From: Enterovibrio norvegicus DSM 15893
GTDB taxonomy: Bacteria; Pseudomonadota; Gammaproteobacteria; Enterobacterales; Vibrionaceae
Direction of reading: 5' to 3'
DNA length: 64,000 bases
Assembly (NCBI RefSeq): GCF_900115495.1
Contig: NZ_FOWR01000007.1
Location: forward strand, 30,800-94,799
A program made the translations under genes and the position numbers. The notes below the pieces were generated by a model, which saw nothing but the letters and a program-made list of their open reading frames with translations, was not told where the DNA came from and did not search any database. How positions within the stretch are numbered: the stretch's first letter is position 1; each line of letters starts with the position of its first letter. This document shows positions 35,219 to 43,010 of the stretch, piece by piece.

Positions 35219-35253
35219 AACAACACATACACGTAATGGCAAGGATGAAAACC

Positions 35254-36669
35254 ATGACGCCAATGATGAAGCAAACACTGTTGTACGGAAGCAGCATTGC
35301 ATTGATGAAAGGCATTTCTTTATTGATGCTGCCTTTCATCACCCATCATTTGCCACAAGCGGAATTCGGGAAACTCGAGATTGTCAGCAGTATTGCGGCC
35401 CTCGGCAGCATCTTGGTCGGATTGGGGTTGGAAGACGCTCTGTATCGCTTTGTCGGAGGGCAAAACGACGCTAACGAGCGCAAACGCATGGCCGCGCGTA
35501 TTTTCACACTCACACTGATTGTTGGCGCATTTGTGGTGCCGGCTGGTTGGATGCTTGCAGCGTGGTTAGATGCGTACGTCCCGGGCGGTCTAAGCACGTA
35601 TCAATTGCGGTTAGTGTTGCTGATGCTTGCTCTAGAAGGCTGCATTGCTGTTCCACTGGGCTGGTTACGAATGCAAAACCGCGCGACGGCCTTTTTCACG
35701 GTTGCCGTTGGGCGCGCGCTTTTCCATGCAGGGCTCACGGTGGTGATGTTGTTAATGGGACGCGGCATTGATGGCGTGCTTGAAGCTGGCGTGATTGCTG
35801 CCGTCATGCAAGCCATTATCCTTACTGCTCTGCAACTCAAAGACACAGGTTTTGGTTTCTCAAAAGATGTCGCCAAACAATCTCTTATTTATAGCCTGCC
35901 TATCATGGCGAGCGGCCTCATGGCTTTTTCTCTCAATGGTCTCGACCGTTGGGTATTGGCAGACGTCGCGTCGTTGGAAGATGTCGCGCAATTTGGCGTG
36001 GCGGCTAAGTTCGCCTTGGCGGTTGTACTGTTGCTGCAACCCTTTGGCATGTGGTGGATGCCAAAACGCTTCGATATTTTGTACGGTCAGAATGGCCGAG
36101 AAAACGCCACGCGTTTTACCAACTATGGACTTACGCTCGGCATGATCATCGCGGTTATCGTCGCCTTCTCCGCTCCCGTCGCAATTCAATTTCTATTGCC
36201 AGAAAGCTACATGATGGCGGCCCAATTCACGGCACTCTTGATTGCCGCTGCATTATTTAAAGAAATCGCAGAACTGATTAATTTGGGGAGCTATGCAGGT
36301 GAAACCTCTTACGCGCAACTCGCTATCAATGCCATATCTGCTGTTGTAGCCTTTGCGACTCTGTGGCTATGGGGCGCAGAATATGGTGTCTTCGGTATTT
36401 TGGCAGCACTCGCATTCACCCAAGGCTTACGCATGATAATGTTCTTCTGCGTCAGTCAGCACCTTTACTATTTGCCCTACCCTGTTTTCTCATTACTCGT
36501 GATGCTCACGTTTAGCCTTGTTTGGCTGTCGATCAGCCAATTTGAATGGTCATTGTTCACCCGTATTGTCTTAACGGCCTTGGCGCCGATGAGTGTATTC
36601 ATGTTGGCGCACAAACTTGGCATCGTCCCTCCCCTTTCGTTACAGAGATTGCGAGGGCAAGTAGCATGA
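35254..36669 (+). CDS. sypK: Lipid-linked oligosaccharide flippase SypK (Wzx/MOP family)
   Basis: An integral membrane protein of about 471 residues with 12-14 predicted helices. The N-terminal KGISLLMLPFITHHLPQAEFGKLE is the classic polysaccharide-transporter start. It should flip the lipid-linked repeat unit across the inner membrane. AAGGA (35241-35245) lies eight bases before the ATG at 35254, which I prefer over in-frame ATGs at 35236 and 35245. Its stop overlaps the next start (ATGA). Confidence 0.85.
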   Translation: MTPMMKQTLLYGSSIALMKGISLLMLPFITHHLPQAEFGKLEIVSSIAALGSILVGLGLEDALYRFVGGQNDANERKRMAARIFTLTLIVGAFVVPAGWMLAAWLDAYVPGGLSTYQLRLVLLMLALEGCIAVPLGWLRMQNRATAFFTVAVGRALFHAGLTVVMLLMGRGIDGVLEAGVIAAVMQAIILTALQLKDTGFGFSKDVAKQSLIYSLPIMASGLMAFSLNGLDRWVLADVASLEDVAQFGVAAKFALAVVLLLQPFGMWWMPKRFDILYGQNGRENATRFTNYGLTLGMIIAVIVAFSAPVAIQFLLPESYMMAAQFTALLIAAALFKEIAELINLGSYAGETSYAQLAINAISAVVAFATLWLWGAEYGVFGILAALAFTQGLRMIMFFCVSQHLYYLPYPVFSLLVMLTFSLVWLSISQFEWSLFTRIVLTALAPMSVFMLAHKLGIVPPLSLQRLRGQVA

Positions 36670-37577
36670 ATCAAGGACTCACAAGCACCCTCACCGTATC
36701 AGTGAAAGTAATGCGCTGGGCTTCTACGCCCAGCGTTCAGCGTCTTGTGGTGGTCTTATTGCTCGGTATTTGTGTGTCTCTCGCCCTGCCGTTTTTCTCG
36801 GTGAACGCGCCCACCGTGTCGGAGTTCGATGCCATTCCCGCCATGTTGTGTTTAGGCCTAGGGCTGATTTTGCTCGTTCAAAGTCCCGCGATAACACCAC
36901 GCACAGGCGACCATGTTGTTGCCACTGTTCTCGCGCTGTTGCTCGCCATTCCAAGCTTCCAAGGTGCGCTAATTGTGCTTTTCTTTGTTGGTCTTTGGAT
37001 TGGGATCCGTGCTCTATCTTCTGTCCAAGCATCACATGAAAGCAGCCTAACCTCGACAAGACCCCTGGCTAACCAACATCTAACGATTAAAAACAGCGCA
37101 CTCATCCTAATGGTATGTGCGCTTCAAGCGCTCACTGTGTTGTGCGCATTGAAATGGTTTACCGAGCCCGTGCTTGCACTGGATGCCAACATGGTCGCGT
37201 CAGTATTGCAGCTTGTCACAGGCACGGGCTATGCGGTCGGAAATGTTTACTTTGGCCCTTCAGACCATCAGGTATTGATGCTGAGAAACTGCTCCTCTCT
37301 GCCAGCCATGATAAGCGCCCTCACATGCTGGTTCGCCATTGCGCGCTGGCATCAAGTGGTGTTTTCGTTCCGTGAGGTGACCATTGTTGCATTACTGCTT
37401 GTCAGTGCCTTGTTACTCAACGTACTGCGGTTATTCAGCATGGGCCTTACGATGGAATGGCACACCTGGTGGCATTCACCCACTGGGGAGGATACGTATC
37501 TTTTCCTTTCCGCAGCACTCACGCTTTCAATCATTTTCTGGGGGATCCGTTATGCAAAAACGGAACACACTCATTGA
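36666..37577 (+). CDS. Exosortase/archaeosortase-family membrane protein (in the sypL position)
   Basis: A 303-residue polytopic protein with about eight hydrophobic helices. The exosortase-like triad is visible: C209 in RNCSSLPAMISAL, R255 in LLLNVLRLFSMGL, and H270 in WWHSPTGED. Exosortases cleave and sort surface proteins with a short C-terminal signal in exopolysaccharide-making bacteria. Two genes downstream, a secreted protein with such a tail is encoded. It occupies the place of sypL in V. fischeri, whose product I cannot compare here. The start overlaps the sypK stop (ATGA); GAGGG is upstream. The alternative is a divergent polymerase. Confidence 0.72.
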   Translation: MNQGLTSTLTVSVKVMRWASTPSVQRLVVVLLLGICVSLALPFFSVNAPTVSEFDAIPAMLCLGLGLILLVQSPAITPRTGDHVVATVLALLLAIPSFQGALIVLFFVGLWIGIRALSSVQASHESSLTSTRPLANQHLTIKNSALILMVCALQALTVLCALKWFTEPVLALDANMVASVLQLVTGTGYAVGNVYFGPSDHQVLMLRNCSSLPAMISALTCWFAIARWHQVVFSFREVTIVALLLVSALLLNVLRLFSMGLTMEWHTWWHSPTGEDTYLFLSAALTLSIIFWGIRYAKTEHTH

Positions 37578-38151
37578 TTGGGTAAGCATGTCCCTTGCGG
37601 TGGCGATGGTTGCCAGTGGCGTCTATTTGCGGACAGATGCGGTGATCGCGTCAAACACACTAAATAGCGACGTATCCAATGCTGCATATAGCCATCAAGG
37701 TCAGCAGAGATACAACCAAAGCCTCTATCAGGAAGGGTCGGCAGAAAAACAACTGGTGCGGTTTTTCCGATCTCAAGGCTTGTTCGACATGAAATCGGTG
37801 CACTTTACGCAAGATGCTGGCATTAAGGGTCTTCAAGTGTCCGTACCAAGCTGTGAAGGCTATCTCGCCATGTTGGTGATGCCTGATGGCGACGAATTTG
37901 CCGGGCTATGGCAAACACTGGCGGAAAAAAGCCAGTACCGCACACAATTTTTGTTCGATGGGACGCTTTACAACGAGTTCCCTCGCACCGTGTTCTGGCT
38001 CAAGACAACGCTGCATGCTGTTGCTCGAAAAGTTGGCGCACACACCGTGTTCTACCCGGGTCCAGCCCTTGCTATCGCGCACCCTGAACGATGCGCAAGA
38101 GCAGACCAACTTCCGTTCAACCACATCGCGCTCAAAGGGGGTATCCTATGA
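37552..38151 (+). CDS. Membrane-anchored periplasmic protein of unknown function
   Basis: A 199-residue protein with one N-terminal hydrophobic helix (WVSMSLAVAMVASGVYL) and a periplasmic remainder. I recognise no family. Two cysteines, in VPSCEGYLAM and PERCARAD, could form a disulfide. ATG 37552 follows GGGGGAT and overlaps the exosortase gene by 26 nt; its stop overlaps the next start (ATGA). Tight coupling on both sides suggests it works with the exosortase and its candidate substrate, for instance as an EpsI-like accessory protein, but this is inference. Confidence 0.7.
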   Translation: MQKRNTLIDWVSMSLAVAMVASGVYLRTDAVIASNTLNSDVSNAAYSHQGQQRYNQSLYQEGSAEKQLVRFFRSQGLFDMKSVHFTQDAGIKGLQVSVPSCEGYLAMLVMPDGDEFAGLWQTLAEKSQYRTQFLFDGTLYNEFPRTVFWLKTTLHAVARKVGAHTVFYPGPALAIAHPERCARADQLPFNHIALKGGIL

Positions 38152-39086
38152 AGCACGCGATAAATACACTACTAGGAACGATCGCAATACTCGCTGCATC
38201 GACCGCACATGCGTTAGATGCCAATTCACCCGACATTGTAAACAACCCTGTCGACGAATCATTGATGAACCTTGCTGATACTGTGCTTCCAGAAGCGAGA
38301 GCTGTAAATACCGAGTTTCTTAACACGGATTACAGCCCTTACCTCTCGATGAACCAAGAAGGTAATGTATACGTCAGCTTTCTTGATGAAGGCGCAGGGT
38401 ACAGAAACAGCCTCGGTTACTTCACGTTTGATGACAATACCTTTAGCGGTCTGAGCAAGAGCTCGATAGACACTGACAGCTCAGGGGTTGTGTCACTCGC
38501 GGAACTCGGCGCAGTGGAAGGCGTGGACTACGGATTTTTGTATTCCAACCTTTCGAAATCTGGCAGCGGCGGTAGTCTGAACGTGGGTGACACGGTACAA
38601 GTAACAGATTCCACCATCGCGGCAGGAAAGAACGTGAGCTTTTTCCTCTCGCAAAATGCTTACACCAACGGCGATACCGTGTCTGATGGCGTATTGACAG
38701 GTGCTGACCAAACTTTCTATGGCCTAGATTTCCTCAATCCCGAGGCCGATCTTACCTATGAATTGGACAGTGCAAGCCCGTCGTCTCGTCACGTTGCTAT
38801 GTTGTTTGCAGACAGCAACGAAGAACAAGTCATCATGGGCTTTGAAGACCTTAATCGTGTGAACCCCAGTTCTAACGATTGGGGGATTCGATCTGATGAA
38901 GACTTCAATGACGCAATTTTCATGGTCTACAGTGACCCAGCAGATGCATTTGGTGGGTCAAACATAGCAACAGCGCCTATGCCCCCAATGGCACAAAGCC
39001 TTGTTGGACTCATGATGTTTGCAGGCTTGATCGTGATGGCTAGACGTAAGTCTGCGCCATCTAATGAGCCCATGCTGGCAGCATAA
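38148..39086 (+). CDS. Secreted DUF4114 protein with exosortase-type C-terminal sorting tail
   Basis: A 312-residue exported protein. The signal peptide is cleaved near AHA-LD. The middle has the DUF4114 pattern (VAMLFADSNEEQVIMGFED ... DEDFNDAIFMVYSDP). The C-terminus has a short proline motif (APMPPMAQ), a helix (LVGLMMFAGLIVMA) and basic RRKS, followed by 11 residues, resembling PEP-CTERM tails. The adjacent exosortase makes this its likely substrate. ATG 38148 overlaps the preceding stop and has AGGGGG six bases upstream. It is probably a cell-surface or matrix protein; ligand unknown. Confidence 0.75.
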   Translation: MKHAINTLLGTIAILAASTAHALDANSPDIVNNPVDESLMNLADTVLPEARAVNTEFLNTDYSPYLSMNQEGNVYVSFLDEGAGYRNSLGYFTFDDNTFSGLSKSSIDTDSSGVVSLAELGAVEGVDYGFLYSNLSKSGSGGSLNVGDTVQVTDSTIAAGKNVSFFLSQNAYTNGDTVSDGVLTGADQTFYGLDFLNPEADLTYELDSASPSSRHVAMLFADSNEEQVIMGFEDLNRVNPSSNDWGIRSDEDFNDAIFMVYSDPADAFGGSNIATAPMPPMAQSLVGLMMFAGLIVMARRKSAPSNEPMLAA

Positions 39087-39312
39087 CCCGCTACCGCAGT
39101 CAGGGTACGATCCGCCACCGACAGTTTTGATGGCTCGGATTTTTTGAAGCGTGTTTTTTTGAAGCATCATGCTTTGAGGCGCGGCGTCTAAGAATCCGAC
39201 TGTCGAAACGAAAGGTGGCGAGCTAACTTCGCCTTTCATTGCCGCAATAGTAGGCAATTTTGCAAATTTAAAAAGACACATCATCTCCTTGTGTCTGATT
39301 TCGTCTTTTTGA

Positions 39313-39327
39313 CAATCAGAATGAGAA
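39313..39327 (-). promoter_or_regulatory. Possible SypG enhancer upstream of sypM
   Basis: On the minus strand, TTCTCA-TTC-TGATTG is an exact match to the core TTCTCA-N3-TGAT and, as far as I remember it, to the published V. fischeri syp enhancer. It lies 60 bp upstream of the -24 box. Confidence 0.5.
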
Positions 39328-39386
39328 AATGCCATGCACTAAATCATCGAGCACGTTTAACGTTATGATTTTTATTTAATTTAAAG

Positions 39387-39403
39387 TTGGCCTACTTTGT
39401 GCT
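39387..39403 (+). promoter_or_regulatory. Sigma-54 promoter of the sypM operon
   Basis: TTGGCCTACTTTGTGCTT has GG (39389-39390) and GC (39401-39402) exactly ten bases apart. It should drive sypM-N-O. Confidence 0.78.
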
Positions 39404-39591
39404 TTTCCTTTATTCAACGAACAATCTAACGTTCGAACGAATAATAAAAAGGAGAAGTTTATGTGTTGGGTGTTTGCTGCAGTATCTGAATCTTCAATAC
39501 CCTCGACGTCAATCTTCAGCTTTTGCTTACATGGCGGCCACCTTAGCCGGTCTTGTCACTTCTCCCTATCAGTGGCTGAGGAGTGATCGCC

Positions 39592-40314
39592 ATGAACATG
39601 CAATCAACACGTCAGTGGATAAAACACAGCCCAAACCCCGTCGCTCGTGGTCTGTTCACCGTGCTAAAAGCCATGATGCAAATGAGCGTACCCGCACCAA
39701 AATTGATTTCTGCACCCTTGTATTTTTTCACTAAAACTATCATGAGCTTATGGGCAAATTTTACCCGCACGTTTTGTTGGACGCCCACCTTCAAGGGCCG
39801 AGCGCGGAGCGTGGGTAAAGGGTTCTATCTATACGGTGGAATGCCCTTCGTGAGCGGCCCAGTCACGTTAGATTTCGGCAACCAGTGCCGCGTTTCCGGC
39901 CAAACCACGTTTTCAGGCCGAACGGTGGGTAGCGTAACACCGTCACTGACCGTTGGAAGCAATGTAGACATCGGCTGGCAAACCACGATTGCGGTGGGTA
40001 CCAAAGTGGTGATTAGCGACAACGTACGCATTGCAGGACGCGCATTTTTAGCCGGATACCCAGGCCATCCAATAAATGCAGAAGATCGTGCTGCCGGCTT
40101 ACCCGAACTAGATAGCCAAGTCGGCGACATCATATTAGAGCGTGATGTCTGGCTCGCCACGGGGGTTTCCGTGATGGCTGGCGTTACCATTGGCGAAGGC
40201 ACCATTGTTGCCGCAGGAAGTGTTGTTACCTCAGATTTACCGCCATTTGTTGTTGCCGGAGGTGTGCCTGCAAAAGTACTTCGTCCACTCACCGCTGAGG
40301 AGATGAAAAAATGA
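39592..40314 (+). CDS. sypM: Left-handed beta-helix acyltransferase SypM
   Basis: A hexapeptide-repeat acetyltransferase of 240 residues that probably O-acetylates the polysaccharide repeat unit. Repeats of the [LIV]-G-x4 type run from about residue 95 to 215 (VGSNVDIGWQTTI, ISDNVRIAGRAFLAG, LERDVWLATGVSVMAGVTIG), ending in the CoA-binding VVAGGVPAKVLRP. ATG 39592 has AGGAG eight bases upstream; GTG 39583 is in frame but less likely. The stop overlaps sypN (ATGA). Confidence 0.85.
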   Translation: MNMQSTRQWIKHSPNPVARGLFTVLKAMMQMSVPAPKLISAPLYFFTKTIMSLWANFTRTFCWTPTFKGRARSVGKGFYLYGGMPFVSGPVTLDFGNQCRVSGQTTFSGRTVGSVTPSLTVGSNVDIGWQTTIAVGTKVVISDNVRIAGRAFLAGYPGHPINAEDRAAGLPELDSQVGDIILERDVWLATGVSVMAGVTIGEGTIVAAGSVVTSDLPPFVVAGGVPAKVLRPLTAEEMKK

Positions 40315-41453
40315 ACAGAGATTTGATCGTTTTCGGCGAAGACTGGGGCGGGTTGCCATCCAGTACACAGCACCTCATTCGTCTTCTTGCATTGCAACGC
40401 AAAGTGATTTGGGTAAATTCCATTGGTTTACGTCAGCCTCGTCTCTCGCTGAACGACATGAGACGCGCATGGAAAAAATTGACGGCAAAGAAAGTCGGCA
40501 GTGCCGCAGCCATATCAATTGAAACGCCTGACAACATCACGATAGTGAACCCAACTACATTGCCGGCTCCACGTACAGAATTTAGCCGCAAACTTGCCGC
40601 CAATTGGTTGAAGAAGCAGCTGCTTCCAATCATCAAAAAACATAACCTGCATGACCCTATCTTGTGGACGTCACTGCCAACCGCAGTGGACGTCGCAGAC
40701 AAACTTGGCGCTGAATCACTGGTGTATTACTGCGGTGATGATTTCTCTTCCCTTGCAGGTGTCGATCACGACACCGTGTCAGAGCGCGAAAAAGAACTCA
40801 TCAACAAAGCTGATCTGATCCTCGCCTCTAGCGAGACCTTGGTGCATCGCTTTCCTGAGCAGCGCACACAATTCCTGCCACATGGTGTTGATTACTCATT
40901 ATTTTCCACGCCTGCGCCACGTGCTGACGATATGCCTTACACCCGACGTCCCATTGCTGGGTTTTATGGCTCATTGTCTGAATGGCTTGACTATGATTTG
41001 TTAGATGCCGTGATTTCTGCGTTGCCCGAATGGGACTTTGTGTTCATCGGTCAGGCATGTGAACGCGCTCAAGCACTCAGCAAACACAGCAAACACAGCA
41101 AACACAGCAACGTGAGATTACTTGGCCCGCGCCCACATCACCTGTTGCCATGCTACAGCCAACACTGGACAGCGAGTTTGCTGCCATTTGCTGACAATGC
41201 GCAAATCCATGCCTGTAACCCGTTAAAGCTTCGCGAATATTTGGCCACAGGCACGCCGGTTGTAAGTACGCCGTTTCCGGCTTTATCGAGCTACTCGGCA
41301 TACGTGTCAGTGGTCACGACGGACAAAGAGATGATTCGAGCCTTAGAAGAAGCGCAATTCCAGCTAAGAAATGAGCAGCAACAGGCCGCAGTGAAGCCTC
41401 ACACTTGGGAGGCTCGCGCAGAAGAACTTGAGAGATGGTTGGACGCGCTATGA
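40311..41453 (+). CDS. sypN: Glycosyltransferase SypN
   Basis: A 380-residue GT-B glycosyltransferase. It contains VIWVNSIGLRQP, LPHGVDYSLF, and a donor domain with IAGFYGSLSEWLDYDLL and NPLKLREYLATGTPVVSTPFP (the K-x-x-E-Y pattern of the UDP-galactopyranose/teichuronic type GT group). A KHSKHSKHS stretch (about residue 257) comes from a 9-bp tandem repeat. It overlaps sypM and sypO by ATGA at both ends. Confidence 0.8.
   Translation: MNRDLIVFGEDWGGLPSSTQHLIRLLALQRKVIWVNSIGLRQPRLSLNDMRRAWKKLTAKKVGSAAAISIETPDNITIVNPTTLPAPRTEFSRKLAANWLKKQLLPIIKKHNLHDPILWTSLPTAVDVADKLGAESLVYYCGDDFSSLAGVDHDTVSEREKELINKADLILASSETLVHRFPEQRTQFLPHGVDYSLFSTPAPRADDMPYTRRPIAGFYGSLSEWLDYDLLDAVISALPEWDFVFIGQACERAQALSKHSKHSKHSNVRLLGPRPHHLLPCYSQHWTASLLPFADNAQIHACNPLKLREYLATGTPVVSTPFPALSSYSAYVSVVTTDKEMIRALEEAQFQLRNEQQQAAVKPHTWEARAEELERWLDAL
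41078..41110 (+). repeat. 9-bp tandem repeat CAGCAAACA inside sypN
   Basis: Three perfect copies and a partial fourth encode a repeated Ser-Lys-His triplet in a loop of the SypN donor domain. The unit is a multiple of three, so copy-number change keeps the frame. Confidence 0.8.
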
Positions 41454-42943
41454 ACACGCTAACGTACAAATTTCTGATTCTGCTTGATGGGGCATGGCGA
41501 CGTCGTTACGTCATCATGATGCCCATTATCATTTTGCCGCTCATGGGCACTGCTATTGGGTTAATGAGTCCGAAAAAGTACAACTCTCACACCAGCATGT
41601 TGATTCAAGAAACCTCAAAGATGAACCCGTTTCTTGAAGACTTAGCGGTTTCCGCAAAAATGAAAGAGCGCTTTAGTGGACTTCAAACCTTGCTCCACAG
41701 CCGACACATTCTTGGCAAGGTGGCGATTGAACAAGAGCTGATTACAGAAGATTCTGACCCGGCACTTGTCGATGAAACCATTGCGACCTTATCCGGCGGC
41801 TTGTCGATGACCACCATAGGCAAAGACGTTATCCGCATCGATTACCGCGCGGGCAACCCCGATGGCATGAAAGAAACACTGGAAATCGTGAGTCAACATG
41901 TCATCGAAGAGCTGCTCGCACCAGAGCGTTCTTCAATGAAAGATTCCAGCTTCTTCCTCTCCGAGCACATCAAGTTTCGCCGCCAAGAACTCGATAAAGC
42001 CGAAGCTGCCCTGACAGAATTTAAAACCGAACACTCTGACGGCTTGCCGGCATTGCAGCTCGCAAACCTTTCACGCATTGAAGCACTCAAGCAGCGGCTT
42101 TCCGAAAAAGAAGCGGAGATGGCGGGTGCGCAACGCGGCTTGGGTGGGCTCGATCAACAGCTATCAAGCACCAACCCCGTCATCGGAAAGATTGAAGACC
42201 AAATCGTTAAAATTCGCAGTGAACTCGCGCTATTGAAAGCACGCTACACCGACCAACACAGTCTGGTTCAAGGGGCAACACGAAGCCTTCGTCGCTTGGA
42301 AGAACAACGCACCCAACTTTTATCGAACACTTCTGAAACCGTGGATGCAAGCCAGCTCTGGGATATCGCCAGTAGCGCAAACATGGAAACCGACGGCGAT
42401 TCTCAACCTCTCCTGATCTCCCAACTAGAAAACCTGCAGCTCGCCCGCAGCAAAGTAGAGATGCTGGAAGAAGAGACATCAAGTCTTCGCTCAATGATCA
42501 CCGAGCTTGAAATCAAAACCAGCAAATCAGGGGAAAAAGAACAGCAAATCAAAAAACTCGAACGCGACCTCGAAGTGAAGCGCGATCTTTTCCATGAGCT
42601 CCTAGAACGCTACGAAATGGCACGTTTAACCAGCTCACTGGGTGTGTTCGAACAGGACAAACGTATCAAGATCATTGACCGCCCCTACTCTCCCGGCGTG
42701 CCGAGTAATCTTCCTTTCTTTGTTTTCACCATTGCAGGCATGGTGGGTGGCGTTTTCCTTGGTTGTGGTATGGCTGTGTTGCTGGAGTTGACCGATACCT
42801 CCGTTCGCCGCATCGCCATGTTAGAAGAAATCACCGGCGCACCGGTGCTAACCCGTATTCCTGAATTGAGCGACGATATTATTCCCCCCAAAGAAGGGAG
42901 TAAATTAATTGCGGGTGAAGCCAAAGTCATTGAATCAAAGTAA
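41450..42943 (+). CDS. sypO: Wzz-family chain-length determinant SypO
   Basis: A 497-residue inner-membrane protein that regulates polysaccharide chain length. TM1 is at about 24-43 (YVIMMPIIILPLMGTAIGL) and TM2 near 420-445 (FFVFTIAGMVGGVFLGCGMAV), with the family proline-rich RPYSPGVPSNLP just before it. A long coiled-coil periplasmic region (about 150-390) lies between. No kinase domain is fused at the end, so SypD may be its cytoplasmic partner. Start ATG 41450 overlaps the sypN stop. Confidence 0.85.
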   Translation: MNTLTYKFLILLDGAWRRRYVIMMPIIILPLMGTAIGLMSPKKYNSHTSMLIQETSKMNPFLEDLAVSAKMKERFSGLQTLLHSRHILGKVAIEQELITEDSDPALVDETIATLSGGLSMTTIGKDVIRIDYRAGNPDGMKETLEIVSQHVIEELLAPERSSMKDSSFFLSEHIKFRRQELDKAEAALTEFKTEHSDGLPALQLANLSRIEALKQRLSEKEAEMAGAQRGLGGLDQQLSSTNPVIGKIEDQIVKIRSELALLKARYTDQHSLVQGATRSLRRLEEQRTQLLSNTSETVDASQLWDIASSANMETDGDSQPLLISQLENLQLARSKVEMLEEETSSLRSMITELEIKTSKSGEKEQQIKKLERDLEVKRDLFHELLERYEMARLTSSLGVFEQDKRIKIIDRPYSPGVPSNLPFFVFTIAGMVGGVFLGCGMAVLLELTDTSVRRIAMLEEITGAPVLTRIPELSDDIIPPKEGSKLIAGEAKVIESK

Positions 42944-43010
42944 CGAATAGCGTGTCAGACGACACGCTTGCAAAGCCAACACACTCAGTCAACAAGGAAG
43001 GTTCTCTGGT

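Larger units (their letters stand above)
39087..39591. other. Regulatory region upstream of sypM
   Basis: About 500 bp without a convincing gene. It contains a candidate SypG enhancer (39313-39327) and a sigma-54 promoter (39387-39403). A transcript from this promoter would have a long, roughly 190-nt leader before sypM. Confidence 0.55.

Noticed and set aside
39387..39734. 115-residue frame starting near the sypM promoter
   Set aside because: It overlaps the sigma-54 promoter and the start of sypM in another frame and has no conserved features.
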